This document shows, piece by piece, positions 16,476 to 26,456 of a stretch of DNA of 64,000 nt. Numbering within the stretch: position 1 is the stretch's first letter; each line of letters begins with the position of its first letter. Location of the stretch: contig JAECQR010000005.1 of NCBI GenBank assembly GCA_015999765.1, forward strand, positions 62,001 to 126,000, read 5' to 3'. The notes beneath the pieces are model-generated. The model saw only the letters and a program-made list of their open reading frames with translations. It searched no databases and was not told the origin of the DNA. Origin of the DNA: Flavobacteriia bacterium. Its GTDB lineage: Bacteria > Bacteroidota > Bacteroidia > Flavobacteriales > Weeksellaceae. The position numbers were made by a program, and so were the translations under genes.

Positions 16476-18839
16476 ATGAGCCAAATCCCTAATGCGGAAG
16501 TGGAAGCTTCTAATGAAATTAACCTTAATGAAATCATCAAACCTTATATCCGTAAATGGTGGTGGTTTGTACTCTCTGTCTTAGTTTTTGCAGCACTTGC
16601 CCTATTTTATATCAAAACGGCGACCCCGGTTTACAGTATAAAATCTACAGCACTCATTAAAGATACCAAAAAGACCCCGTCCGGGGATATGGGAATGCTG
16701 TCGGAACTTGGGGGATTCGGGAGCATGGGTACCAACAGCATTGAAAACGAGATCGAAGTACTGAAGTCAAAGAAACTGATGCATGATGTTGTTACCGAAT
16801 TGGGATTACAGACTGCTGTCATCAAAAAAGACGGTCTTAAAGAGAATGAGTTATACGGTAAAACATCGCCTGTAATTGTACAGCTGATCAGTGAGAAGCC
16901 TTATGACGACCCTATAAAAGGACCGCTGAACTTAACCATTAAAGGAGATCAACTGGAAATTTCTTCTGAGGAACTTCCTACAACCATTGTAACTACCTAT
17001 AGAAAGACGATCAGCCTGCCTTATGCCAATATTATGATTCTGAAAAATCCGGCCTACGAACCGGACAGTAAGGAAAAGCCGGGCGAACTGCAGATTAAAT
17101 ATATCCCTACTTCGGCAACAGTGAATTCTTTTCAGAAAATGACGAAAGTAGATCTCGTGAACAAAGATGCTACGGTTCTTGAGCTTTCCATCAATTATTC
17201 CAATATCGATAAGGGAAGACAAATCATCAATAAGTTAGTGGATTCCTATAATACGGATGCGATTAACGATAAAAATTCGGAATCTAAAAAAACCAAAGAT
17301 TTCATCGATGAAAGGATACGGATTATCGCGGACGAACTTGGGGTGGTAGAAAGCCAGAAAGAGCAGTTTAAAGTTGCCAACAAACTTACTGATATCCCCA
17401 CGGAAGCATCGCTGACCCTGGGAAGTTCAGAAACAGCAAGGGCCAAAATTCTGGAAGTGGAAACGCAGCTGCAACTCACCAATGACCTGATTTCTTATAT
17501 GTCGAGATTAGGGAGCAACCAGACCCTGCCTTCGAGCGTCGGGCTCAGCAATCCTACTGCTTCATCCAACATCAATGCCTATAACCAACTCATCCTGGAG
17601 CGTAACAGGCTTCTTGAAAGTGCAACCCCACAAAACCCATTGGTGACCGACCTTAACAAACAGATTTCTGTTCTGAGATCATCAGTGATGGATAATCTTG
17701 TAAAAAACAGGGTGGGTATGGAAACTACCCGAAACCAAATCATCGGGGAGCAGCGCGTCATCAATTCGAAAATATCGAAAATGCCGGCTCAGGAAAAGCT
17801 CTTCAGAAGCATCGAAAGACAGCAGCAGATCAAGGAAAACCTTTATCTCCTTCTTTTACAGAAAAGAGAGGAAGCGGCGATTTCTTTGGCCATTACGGCC
17901 CCAAAAGCCAGAATTATTGACACTGCATTTCCTTCGGAAAAACCTGTGGCACCCAAAAAGATGATTGTCTTGGGCGCAGCGCTTCTATTTGGTATGCTGA
18001 TTCCTTTTGCTTTTATTTATATAAGAGAACTCTTCAATAATAAGATCCGCTCTAAGCATGACCTGGAGAAACTCTCGCATGCACCGATTCTTGGCGAGCT
18101 GCCAAGTGTAGCAAGGGGACAGAGTGAACTTGTAGAGGTGAATGATCTTTCACCAATGGCTGAGGCCTTCAGGATCATTATTACCAATATGAACTTTATG
18201 CTTCCTAAAAAGCAAAAGGGAAAAACTGTATTTGTTTCTTCCTCGGTAAAGGGTGAAGGTAAAACTTTCGTCTCGGTTAATCTGGCTCTTACGCTGGCAA
18301 GCGGCAAAAACCGGGTGTTGATTATAGGCTCAGACGTCCGTAATCCGCAACTTCAGCGTTACAATCCTTCGCGAAAAGGGCTGGCAGGCTTAACTGAATA
18401 TCTCCACGATGACCAGACAACCCTTCAGGACATCATCCATGTTTCCAGTTTCAACTCCAACTGCGATGTTATTTATTCCGGAAGCATCCCGCCAAATCCT
18501 ACGGAACTGCTTTCTAACGGCAGATATGAGCAGCTTATTGAGGAGGTAAAACCATCGTACGATTATATTATTCTGGATACTGCGCCGCTGATGCTTGTAA
18601 CCGATACCTTCCTGTTTGCTGATATGGCAGATGCTACGGTATACGTTACCCGTTCCGGATACACTGAAAAAGGTCTGATTGATTTTGCAAACAAGCAGAT
18701 AAATACGAACAAGATTAAAAATGTGGCCTTCGTACTGAACGATGTGAACAAAGACTATTTCGGGTATGGGAATAAATACGGATACGGATACCAGGCCGAA
18801 GAGAAAACGTTCTGGCAGAAGATTAAAGATAAACTTTAA
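16476..18839 (+). CDS. Wzc-like polysaccharide co-polymerase with BY-kinase domain (787 aa)
   Basis: A Wzz-type chain-length domain lies between two transmembrane helices (about residues 29-49 and 490-512), with coiled-coil in the periplasmic part. The C-terminal cytoplasmic kinase domain has Walker A (VKGEGKT), Walker A' (GSDVRNP) and Walker B (IILDTAP). It ends in a tyrosine-rich cluster ([13 protein letters not shown]) for autophosphorylation. It controls chain length and export together with the Wza-like lipoprotein. The ATG at 16476 is chosen because the longer frame from 16425 runs back into the previous gene. No partner low-molecular-weight tyrosine phosphatase gene is seen in the locus. 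Confidence 0.9.
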   Translation: MSQIPNAEVEASNEINLNEIIKPYIRKWWWFVLSVLVFAALALFYIKTATPVYSIKSTALIKDTKKTPSGDMGMLSELGGFGSMGTNSIENEIEVLKSKKLMHDVVTELGLQTAVIKKDGLKENELYGKTSPVIVQLISEKPYDDPIKGPLNLTIKGDQLEISSEELPTTIVTTYRKTISLPYANIMILKNPAYEPDSKEKPGELQIKYIPTSATVNSFQKMTKVDLVNKDATVLELSINYSNIDKGRQIINKLVDSYNTDAINDKNSESKKTKDFIDERIRIIADELGVVESQKEQFKVANKLTDIPTEASLTLGSSETARAKILEVETQLQLTNDLISYMSRLGSNQTLPSSVGLSNPTASSNINAYNQLILERNRLLESATPQNPLVTDLNKQISVLRSSVMDNLVKNRVGMETTRNQIIGEQRVINSKISKMPAQEKLFRSIERQQQIKENLYLLLLQKREEAAISLAITAPKARIIDTAFPSEKPVAPKKMIVLGAALLFGMLIPFAFIYIRELFNNKIRSKHDLEKLSHAPILGELPSVARGQSELVEVNDLSPMAEAFRIIITNMNFMLPKKQKGKTVFVSSSVKGEGKTFVSVNLALTLASGKNRVLIIGSDVRNPQLQRYNPSRKGLAGLTEYLHDDQTTLQDIIHVSSFNSNCDVIYSGSIPPNPTELLSNGRYEQLIEEVKPSYDYIILDTAPLMLVTDTFLFADMADATVYVTRSGYTEKGLIDFANKQINTNKIKNVAFVLNDVNKDYFGYGNKYGYGYQAEEKTFWQKIKDKL

Positions 18840-18932
18840 ACCGGTTTAGGTTTTCGGGACCGGAAACGAAGGTTGGGCAACTTTTCATGTACGGAGAAAA
18901 GGCTATCCATTATAAGATTGAGGTAAAACTTT

Positions 18933-20105
18933 ATGGTTTATTTATTTGTTTTAGTATTTCTGATCATATGTGCATCACTTTTTGACAGAAATGTGGATAA
19001 AAGACTGAAGAAGTTTTTCTACATCGCTGTATATATTGTCCTGATTCTGTTGATGACGCTGCGCTTCCGTGTGGGCGGAGACGTACTGTATTACGAAAAT
19101 ACTTTCCCTTTTATGCCTTCTCTGGCAGAGCTGGCGTCGATGAATCTTTTCGAGCAAACCTACCAGCCTTTATGGTATGTTCTGAATGCATTGGTGAAAT
19201 CGGTTTATGATGATTTTACATTCTTTCAGTTTGTTCATGCCGTTATTGTTAATACGGCGGTATTTTTTCTGATCCCGCGATATACGAAGCTCCGTTTTCT
19301 GGGCGTTCTGGTGTATTATATTTTCTTTTATCTTTATTTCAATACCGAAATTCTGCGGGAGGCTTTGGCAGTAGTCCTTTTTCTGTTTGCCTATCCGCTG
19401 ATCTTCAAAAAGAAGTATATCCAGTATTTTCTGTTATGCTTCTGCGCCTATCTCTTCCATGCCTTCGCGATGTTTACTTTCTTTGTACCGCTGCTGGTGT
19501 ATCTGTTCAGAAAGCCAATCAAACTGCATCACATGGGAATTATAGCGGTGGTTGCTCTGGTTGCACCTTCATTGATTTTAGAGGTGATATTAAAAATTTT
19601 TAATTTTAACGAATATGTCGCCAGGCAGCTCAGATATTATACCGAGCTTGAGGTAAACCTGAATGGTTTGATCCGTAATGTTTTTGATGCGGTTCCTATT
19701 CTCATCATCATTATGCTGCAACAGAAAAAGAAACGGATTGATCCGATCCTGATTCCTGCGGTTAATCTTTATTTCGTGCTTATTATACTGTCGATCACCC
19801 TTGCGGGATCCGCGAGGCTCGCCAACTATTTTGTCTTCTTCTTCTATATGGCAGTAATCAATACTTTTGTGAGTCACAGTGACTATAAAATTCCGAATTT
19901 CAGAGCGGTTTTAGCAACAGTAGCGTTTTTCTTAATGGTGAGTAAGGGATTCTATTATATCAGAGATATGTCTCAGTACAATAACCGTTACCCTGCGCGT
20001 TTTTATAATATATATCTTCCTTATCACAGCATATTTGATCCCCAGATCGACAGAACAAGGGAAAATATTTTTAACAATTCAATGGAGGAAAATGTTACGA
20101 AATGA
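18933..20105 (+). CDS. EpsG-like polysaccharide polymerase (Wzy role), 390 aa
   Basis: An integral membrane protein with roughly ten hydrophobic segments. The N-terminal part has LRFRVGGD followed by an aromatic-rich loop, typical of the EpsG family, and FNTEILREALA lies in a later loop. The predicted role is polymerisation of lipid-linked repeat units on the periplasmic side. It is the only polymerase candidate in the locus. Its stop overlaps the next start (ATGA). The 93-base gap upstream has no clear promoter. Confidence 0.78.
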   Translation: MVYLFVLVFLIICASLFDRNVDKRLKKFFYIAVYIVLILLMTLRFRVGGDVLYYENTFPFMPSLAELASMNLFEQTYQPLWYVLNALVKSVYDDFTFFQFVHAVIVNTAVFFLIPRYTKLRFLGVLVYYIFFYLYFNTEILREALAVVLFLFAYPLIFKKKYIQYFLLCFCAYLFHAFAMFTFFVPLLVYLFRKPIKLHHMGIIAVVALVAPSLILEVILKIFNFNEYVARQLRYYTELEVNLNGLIRNVFDAVPILIIIMLQQKKKRIDPILIPAVNLYFVLIILSITLAGSARLANYFVFFFYMAVINTFVSHSDYKIPNFRAVLATVAFFLMVSKGFYYIRDMSQYNNRYPARFYNIYLPYHSIFDPQIDRTRENIFNNSMEENVTK

Positions 20106-21031
20106 GAAAGGTACTTATTGTCAACCAGTTTTATCTTAAGAAAAGCATTACTTCACTGCCCGGATATGAGGTATCTTACCTCATGCTTTTCAGGGAAATA
20201 CCTGCGTTTCTGAAGGGATTCAGGTTTTTACACCAATTACTGGCCTTACCGTTTTTCAGTATCTGGTATATTAAAGACTGGTCTCAGGTATTCCGGGGTT
20301 ATGATCTGATCATCATGCATGATTCCCCGAAAATGCACGCCAATTACTTCATTAAAAAAATTACAGCGAATACGGATCTGCATACCAAGCTTGTCCTGTA
20401 TTACTGGAACAGTATTTATGATCTGCCTGAACTGAAGCTGAATGACCGCTGGGAAGTGGTAAGTTTTGATTATCAGGATGCAGCTGAAAATAACCTCAGG
20501 TATGTTGGCGGATTTTTCATTCCTGAAAAACTGCAGGAAAAGAAAAAAGATATCGATCTTTTTTTTGTGGGTACAGACAAAGGGAGATTCGGACTTCTGG
20601 AGAAGCTGGAGTCGGACCTGAAAAAACTCGCTGTAAAAACCCGGTTTTTTTTGGTGTCCAATAAAAGCAGATTCAACCGCAAATACAGTGCTGCCATTCC
20701 TTACGGGGAGGTGGTAGACTGGCTGAGCAAATCCAAAGGTATTGTTGAAATTACAAAGCCAGGACAGTTCGGTCTCACCCTTAGGGCTTATGAAGCTGTT
20801 TTTTACAATAAAAAGCTGGTGAGTAATAATGCGTACCTTAAACGATATGATTTTTATGATCCCGAAAAAATCTATATCCTCGAAAATTCACCCGACGATC
20901 CCAAAAATATCGCCGAGTTTTTAAAGGGTGATGATATACAGTATACAAAGGATGTAGTCGAAAGTTATTCTTTCGGTGATTTTATACGGAGGGTTGATGA
21001 ACATATAACTTTACAGAATGTCAGTACTTAA
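20102..21031 (+). CDS. Putative glycosyltransferase, GT-B/CgeB-like (309 aa)
   Basis: The family is not firmly recognised. The C-terminal half (IDLFFVGTDKGR near 160 and FGLTLRAYEAVFYNKKLVSNN near 235) matches the pattern of GT-B sugar-nucleotide-binding domains of CgeB-like transferases, and no transmembrane helix is evident. The gene overlaps the polymerase by 4 bases and the flippase by 14, so it is part of the same transcription unit. It most likely adds one sugar of the repeat unit at the inner-membrane face; donor and acceptor cannot be read from the sequence. Confidence 0.6.
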   Translation: MRKVLIVNQFYLKKSITSLPGYEVSYLMLFREIPAFLKGFRFLHQLLALPFFSIWYIKDWSQVFRGYDLIIMHDSPKMHANYFIKKITANTDLHTKLVLYYWNSIYDLPELKLNDRWEVVSFDYQDAAENNLRYVGGFFIPEKLQEKKKDIDLFFVGTDKGRFGLLEKLESDLKKLAVKTRFFLVSNKSRFNRKYSAAIPYGEVVDWLSKSKGIVEITKPGQFGLTLRAYEAVFYNKKLVSNNAYLKRYDFYDPEKIYILENSPDDPKNIAEFLKGDDIQYTKDVVESYSFGDFIRRVDEHITLQNVST

Positions 21032-22442
21032 AAGCAGCCTGTTCCGGAGTGCATCACTGCTTACCGTGAGCCAGATTCTGGCACTTCTGGTCAGCGCTGT
21101 ACTCGTTATGATTCTGCCGAAATTTATTTCGGTAGCTGATTACGGATATTGGCAGCTCTTCATTCTCTATTCCGGTTACGTTGGCCTGTTTCATTTCGGA
21201 TATTCTGATGGTCTTTATATTAGTTTGGGCGGTAAAAATCTCAACATTTTAAACCCGGCCGGAATTAAGCAGCAGATTACAGTGTTTCTGGTCTTTCAGC
21301 TGTTTTTTTCCGCAGCAGTCCTTCTGTTTTCGCTCTATTATTTTCAGGATTACAGTAAAATGTATGTCTTCACCGGAGTCGGAATTTTTCTTTTCGTAGA
21401 AAACTATCATAAACTGCTGAGTTTTATGCTGCTTTCCACCAATAATGCAAAGTCGTACGCAAAATCAGTTATTATTGATAAAGTGTTTACGCTAGTCCTA
21501 CTGCTCATTGCCGTCAGTACCTTATCTCTGAATTTCACCCACGCTATCATCATTTATATCGTCTGCAGGCTGTTTTCTTTGCTTTATCTGATGCTGATGT
21601 ACCGGAGTTTTCTTCCACAAGCGGTTAATCTGAAGCAGTTCCGGATCGGATGGGAGCAGATTTTGGTCAACTGCAGGCTGGGCATTATCCTCACGGTTTC
21701 CAATATTTTGGGTACGCTGATTCTTGCGTCCGGCAGATTGGTAGTAGAATTTTCGTGGAGTATCAGTTCTTTCGCTCAGATCTCTCTGGCTGTTTCCCTG
21801 GCATTTTTCATCATGTCACTCATCTCGCAGGTAAGTCTGGTTTTATTCCCGATTCTCTGTAATGCAGAGGACAATGTGCGGAAAAAAATACTGAAGCAAG
21901 GCTCTGTTATTATTGGATATATTTCGATTGCGGGATTTTTCTTTTATTTTATTACCCATATTTTTATCAAGTTCTGGCTACCTGCCTATACAGAAAGTTT
22001 AACTTACCTGATCTATCTCTTCCCGATTGTACTTTTTGAAAACAAAACTCAGATTTTATATACGACCTACTGTAAATCCATCAATAAACTGCGTTTGCTG
22101 TTAAATGTAAATATTCTGGTAATGGTAGTCGCAGTGATTCTGTATTTTGTGGCTGCAAAAATCCATTCTATTGAACTGATCCTCACGACTATGTTTTTTG
22201 TGCTCATGCTCCGGAGCATCATCCTGCAGCTCTTCTTATACCGGCATTTCGGCCTTAAAATTGACCGTTATTTTTACCTGGAGGTCCTGTTTTCGGTTGC
22301 GTTCATCCTCGTCAGCAGGTATTTCAGTGTTCAGATTTTATTCATTTTCTTTGTGATTGCCCTTGCCTGTTTTTCTGCAATTTATCTGAAAGATTTAAAA
22401 TCAATATATTTCAACTTTAAAAACAGAGGGAATGAGATTTAA
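21018..22442 (+). CDS. Wzx-type oligosaccharide flippase
   Basis: A 474-residue protein with about twelve to fourteen hydrophobic helices and the N-terminal pattern LPKFISVADYGYWQL typical of polysaccharide flippases of the MOP superfamily. It is predicted to flip undecaprenyl-PP-linked repeat units to the periplasm, upstream of the EpsG-like polymerase. It overlaps both neighbours by about 11-14 bases. Confidence 0.86.
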   Translation: MSVLKSSLFRSASLLTVSQILALLVSAVLVMILPKFISVADYGYWQLFILYSGYVGLFHFGYSDGLYISLGGKNLNILNPAGIKQQITVFLVFQLFFSAAVLLFSLYYFQDYSKMYVFTGVGIFLFVENYHKLLSFMLLSTNNAKSYAKSVIIDKVFTLVLLLIAVSTLSLNFTHAIIIYIVCRLFSLLYLMLMYRSFLPQAVNLKQFRIGWEQILVNCRLGIILTVSNILGTLILASGRLVVEFSWSISSFAQISLAVSLAFFIMSLISQVSLVLFPILCNAEDNVRKKILKQGSVIIGYISIAGFFFYFITHIFIKFWLPAYTESLTYLIYLFPIVLFENKTQILYTTYCKSINKLRLLLNVNILVMVVAVILYFVAAKIHSIELILTTMFFVLMLRSIILQLFLYRHFGLKIDRYFYLEVLFSVAFILVSRYFSVQILFIFFVIALACFSAIYLKDLKSIYFNFKNRGNEI

Positions 22443-23883
22443 AAATATATTTGTGTACAGCCGTATTGCGGTTATAATTCTCTTGATTACCAGTTTGGGA
22501 AGCTGTTCTGCAACAAAACCATCGAACTGGTATTATCCGTGGAGCAACCAGATCAATTCGATGGAAGCTGCTGCGGATGACGAGGTGATCCCAGCTTTGG
22601 TTAGTGGTCAGAATTACAGAATTCTTAAGATAGCCAATTTTTCAGGAAGTGTTTTTAATGGCTTTTCCTACACTTCGTCTACCTCTTCAGTAGAACTTTT
22701 TCAGCTGCCTGTGATGCAGGACCATGGCGGGAAAACTATTGTCGACCTGATTATGCCGGTAAAGAAAGGAGAAGCGTTCACTGACCGCAACCCAGATAAA
22801 TATTTTCTGGTGAAATTCAAAGGCCTTAAATCAGGTACCGAAAAAATAAATATGACCATCTCCTCTGATAAAAAATCTTACAGCTACTCAAAAAGTATTA
22901 AAACTTTACCCTCGGTGTACAGTCCGCCGGTGAGCTTAAACGTGTTTGCGTATTTTGATTACAACTTTCTGGTAAAGGATTTAAAAAGCAAGGTCATCGA
23001 TGACCTCGTGAGGCACAATACCGATGTGCTTGTTATTCCCCCTGCAGTGCTGCCAGACCTCTCCAAAGGAAAGACTGATGTAACCGCCCTGCGCAGTTAT
23101 CTGAAAGGAACCGAAAATAAATTTAAATACTATATCCTTTATTTCAACTTTAACGATCATCAGATTGACCTGAGGAATGCTGACCTCAAAAAGAATATTC
23201 CTGTATGGCATAAAAATATGATGCAGGTTTTTGAGGAACAGAAAGTACCGCTGGAAAACGTGCTGCTATTCCCTTATGATGAACCTAAGACTGAGCAGAT
23301 TCAGAAACTTTCTTCCCTGTATGACCACTGCAGGTCTGTTGGGATCAAAAATCCTTTTTTTGTAACAGTTGACTCTCCCGAGGCCGCGAAAGTATTTGTG
23401 AATAAAATAGAATTTATTCAGATGAAACCTGAATTCATGAAGCAGGTAGGAACTCTGAACAGCAAATCCAGGCTGTGGACTTACCAGCTTATTTACGGAA
23501 GCCGCGACAGACAAGCCACAGAATACCGCGATATGAGCATCACTGCATTCAGGCACCAGGCGAAAGGAATTGGGGTTTGGAGTTATGCAGATATAGACAG
23601 GGCTGTAGACCAGAAAGGAAAATCGGCATTTTCGCGGGGTACCGGAACCTGGGATATTGACTATTCGGCAGGCAGTGCAGAGTATGCCCTTATTTACCGC
23701 CGCAACAGTGATCTGTTTTCCAGTCTCCGTTGGGAAGCCCTTTCGTATGGAATGGAAGATTATTTCTGGCTGCAGCTGTATCAGAACAAATTTGGAAAGG
23801 ATAAAGTACAGGAACTCTTAAAGACCGTTGACAGGTTTTCTGAAAAGGAACGCGACGCCTTTAAGTTAAAACTGATGAATTAA
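22432..23883 (+). CDS. DUF4091-like lipoprotein, possible glycan-acting enzyme
   Basis: A signal peptide with lipobox LGSC (Cys25) gives a periplasmic or outer-membrane lipoprotein. A beta-rich N-terminal part is followed by a TIM-barrel-like region (FPYDEP near residue 279). The C-terminal stretch LRWEALSYGMEDYFW resembles DUF4091, a domain found after glycoside hydrolase-like barrels. Its place between flippase and glycosyltransferase genes, with overlapping ends, suggests trimming or modification of the polymer in the periplasm (inference). Catalytic residues could not be assigned. Confidence 0.65.
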   Translation: MRFKNIFVYSRIAVIILLITSLGSCSATKPSNWYYPWSNQINSMEAAADDEVIPALVSGQNYRILKIANFSGSVFNGFSYTSSTSSVELFQLPVMQDHGGKTIVDLIMPVKKGEAFTDRNPDKYFLVKFKGLKSGTEKINMTISSDKKSYSYSKSIKTLPSVYSPPVSLNVFAYFDYNFLVKDLKSKVIDDLVRHNTDVLVIPPAVLPDLSKGKTDVTALRSYLKGTENKFKYYILYFNFNDHQIDLRNADLKKNIPVWHKNMMQVFEEQKVPLENVLLFPYDEPKTEQIQKLSSLYDHCRSVGIKNPFFVTVDSPEAAKVFVNKIEFIQMKPEFMKQVGTLNSKSRLWTYQLIYGSRDRQATEYRDMSITAFRHQAKGIGVWSYADIDRAVDQKGKSAFSRGTGTWDIDYSAGSAEYALIYRRNSDLFSSLRWEALSYGMEDYFWLQLYQNKFGKDKVQELLKTVDRFSEKERDAFKLKLMN

Positions 23884-25001
23884 TGAAGGTATTGCTTTGT
23901 TCACCATTTTCAGGAAAAGTCGGGGGAATTTCCCTGTGGACCAAACACATGGTCACGTATTTTAAAAATCCGGATTCCGATACAGATCTTACTCTTGTAG
24001 ATGCGGGAAGAAAGTATGACATCTATCCGAATATGCCTTTACATGAAAGAATTGCAAAAGGGATAAAAGAATATACCGGTATCCTGAAAAAAGTAAAACA
24101 GACTTTAAAAACAGAAAAATTCGATATTGTACACCTCGTTTCGAGTGCATCAATCAGCTTAGTGAAAGATTACCTGATTTTAAGATGGGCTGAAAATAAA
24201 CATATTCCTACTGTTATCCATTTCCATTTCGGAAGGATTCCTCAGATTTTTAAAGATAAGCGTTGGGAACTGTCGCTGCTTAAAAAAGTCATCGGTAATG
24301 CAGACCGTATAGTGGTGATTGATCCCTTATCCTACCAGACTTTGCTGGATGAAGGTTACACCAATGTATCATTTCTTCCCAATCCGCTCTCACCGGACGT
24401 TGTGAAAACTGTTCACGATCATCATAGCACGGAGCGAATCTCCAGTAAAATCATGTTTGCTGGTCATGTTATTCCCACCAAAGGGATCATTGAACTCGTG
24501 GATGCTTTCGGAAATCTTAACGCGGCGGAACTTCATATTTTAGGTGCCGTTACGGAAGAAATGAAAGCCACCATTATAAAGAGGGGTGGAGACCGTTCTG
24601 ATAAAATCTTTGTATCGGGCGAGAAAAATCACGAAACGATAATAAAAGAAATGCTTTCAAGCCGTATTTTTGTCCTGCCAAGTTATACCGAAGGATTCCC
24701 GAATGTGATTTTGGAAAGTATGGCCGCAGGTTGCAGTATTGTTTCAACCAATGTAGGCGCAGTACCGGAAATGTTGGGCATCGGTTCCGATAAACCATGT
24801 GGAATCGTGGTTGAGCCACAGAATACTGAAGATTTGGCTGCCGCTTTGATGAAATTACTCGAAGATTCAGAACTGGCAGACGAACTTGCTAAAAATGCAG
24901 TGAATAAAGTTACGGAAGACTACCATATTGAAACAGTCACCCAAAACCTGAAAGATATTTGGAAAGACACGCTAAAATCAAATTATGAAAATAAAAGATA
25001 A
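23883..25001 (+). CDS. Glycosyltransferase family 4
   Basis: A GT-B enzyme with N-terminal acceptor domain (SGKVGGISLWTKHM) and C-terminal GT1/GT4 nucleotide-sugar domain. The signature EGFPNVILESMAAG holds the EX7E motif, followed by VGAVPEM. It retains donor anomeric configuration by family rule. It overlaps the previous stop by one base (TAATG) and the next gene by 17 bases. It probably extends the repeat unit; the donor is unknown. Confidence 0.88.
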   Translation: MKVLLCSPFSGKVGGISLWTKHMVTYFKNPDSDTDLTLVDAGRKYDIYPNMPLHERIAKGIKEYTGILKKVKQTLKTEKFDIVHLVSSASISLVKDYLILRWAENKHIPTVIHFHFGRIPQIFKDKRWELSLLKKVIGNADRIVVIDPLSYQTLLDEGYTNVSFLPNPLSPDVVKTVHDHHSTERISSKIMFAGHVIPTKGIIELVDAFGNLNAAELHILGAVTEEMKATIIKRGGDRSDKIFVSGEKNHETIIKEMLSSRIFVLPSYTEGFPNVILESMAAGCSIVSTNVGAVPEMLGIGSDKPCGIVVEPQNTEDLAAALMKLLEDSELADELAKNAVNKVTEDYHIETVTQNLKDIWKDTLKSNYENKR

Positions 25002-26016
25002 AACCCTCCTCATCACCGGTGGTACCGGCTCATTCGGAACTGCGGTACTTAACCGCTTTCTGCATACCGACCACTTTAAGGAAATCCGCATCTTTTCCCG
25101 CGACGAGAAGAAGCAGGATGATATGCGTAACCTGTATCGAAATGATAAAATTAAATATTATATCGGCGATGTGCGCGATTATACGAGTGTAGAACCGGCA
25201 ACGAGAGGGGTGGACTATATTTTCCATGCAGCGGCTTTAAAGCAGGTCCCGTCCTGTGAATTTTTCCCGATGCAGGCAGTGAAGACCAATGTTGAAGGCA
25301 CACAGAACGTCATCCGCGCCGCGGCTTATAATAAAGTGCAGAAAGTCATCTGTCTGAGTACCGATAAGGCGGCTTACCCTATCAATGCGATGGGAATTTC
25401 AAAAGCGATGATGGAGAAAGTAGCTGTGGCAGAATCAAGAAGTCTGACGGAAACGGTGGTTTGCCTTACAAGATACGGAAACGTAATGGCATCACGAGGT
25501 TCTGTGATTCCTCTGTTCTTAAACCAGATTCAGAAAGGGGAACCGATTACCATAACGGATCCCAATATGTCCAGATTTTTTATGTCGCTGGAAGATGCGG
25601 TAGATCTGGTCCTTTTCGCGTTCGAGAACGCCAATCCGGGCGATCTTTTCGTCAACAAAGCCCCAGCAGGAACTATCGGTGATCTGGCGAAAGCACTTAT
25701 GGAACTTTCGGGTAAGGAAGTCCCGGTTAAAGTAATCGGAACGCGTCACGGAGAAAAACTTTATGAGACGCTTTGTACCAGAGAAGAAATGCTGCATGCA
25801 GAAGATATGGGAGATTTCTACCGAATCCCGGCAGACAACAGAGACTTGAATTATGCCAAATATTTCTCTGAAGGCGAAAAAGATATTTCAAGGATTGAAG
25901 ATTACCATTCGCATAATACGCCACAGGAAGGTGTGGAAGGACTTAAGAAATTGGTTTCAACACTGCCTCTGATCCGAAAAGAGATTTTTGGCGAAGATGT
26001 TTTGCAGTATCCATAA
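24985..26016 (+). CDS. fnlA: UDP-GlcNAc 4,6-dehydratase/5-epimerase (CapE/FnlA/WbjB-like)
   Basis: A soluble SDR of 343 residues (ITGGTGSFGT at the NADP site, TDKAAYPINAMGISK in the catalytic region with Met in place of Tyr). The family inverts C5 and oxidises C4 of UDP-GlcNAc, the first step of UDP-N-acetyl-L-fucosamine synthesis. The two later enzymes of that pathway lie just downstream (26457 and 27655), which supports this over a PseB assignment, since no other pseudaminic acid gene is present. Confidence 0.85.
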   Translation: MKIKDKTLLITGGTGSFGTAVLNRFLHTDHFKEIRIFSRDEKKQDDMRNLYRNDKIKYYIGDVRDYTSVEPATRGVDYIFHAAALKQVPSCEFFPMQAVKTNVEGTQNVIRAAAYNKVQKVICLSTDKAAYPINAMGISKAMMEKVAVAESRSLTETVVCLTRYGNVMASRGSVIPLFLNQIQKGEPITITDPNMSRFFMSLEDAVDLVLFAFENANPGDLFVNKAPAGTIGDLAKALMELSGKEVPVKVIGTRHGEKLYETLCTREEMLHAEDMGDFYRIPADNRDLNYAKYFSEGEKDISRIEDYHSHNTPQEGVEGLKKLVSTLPLIRKEIFGEDVLQYP

Positions 26017-26025
26017 AGAACGGAC

Positions 26026-26442
26026 ATGATACCCAAAGTCATCAGAGGAAACAGCCATCAGGATCAGAGAGGAACCATCCGTTTTAATAATGATTTCAGT
26101 CCAGCTGGTGTCAGAAGAATGTACACCATTGAAAACGCCGACACCGATTTTGTCCGCGCATGGCAGGGTCACCGGATCGAACAGCGTTGGTTTTCCGCCA
26201 TGAGCGGCAGTTTCACAATAAAACTGATTAAAATTGATGACTGGGAGCAGCCTGCCAAAAGTTTACCCCAAATGGAATTTAATTTGGAATCCGAAAGTTG
26301 CGATGTGCTTCACGTTCCGAAGGGATTTGTTTCCTCCATTCAGGCTACGGAAGAAAATTCAAAACTTCTCGTTTTCGCAGATTATCAGCTGGGCGAGATT
26401 CAGGATGAATACCGGTTTCCGGATGACTATTTTAAACTATAA
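26026..26442 (+). CDS. Cupin-fold sugar epimerase/isomerase-like protein (WxcM-like)
   Basis: A 138-residue single-domain cupin (QDQRGTIRFNN, RAWQGHRIEQRWF, DVLHVPKGF). It resembles RmlC/WxcM/FdtA-type enzymes, which epimerise or isomerise keto-deoxy sugars. It sits between the fnlA-like and fnlB-like genes with gaps of 9 and 14 bases, so it probably acts on an intermediate of the FucNAc pathway or stabilises a keto sugar. The exact reaction is not deducible. Confidence 0.7.
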   Translation: MIPKVIRGNSHQDQRGTIRFNNDFSPAGVRRMYTIENADTDFVRAWQGHRIEQRWFSAMSGSFTIKLIKIDDWEQPAKSLPQMEFNLESESCDVLHVPKGFVSSIQATEENSKLLVFADYQLGEIQDEYRFPDDYFKL

Positions 26443-26456
26443 TTAAAAATTTATTA

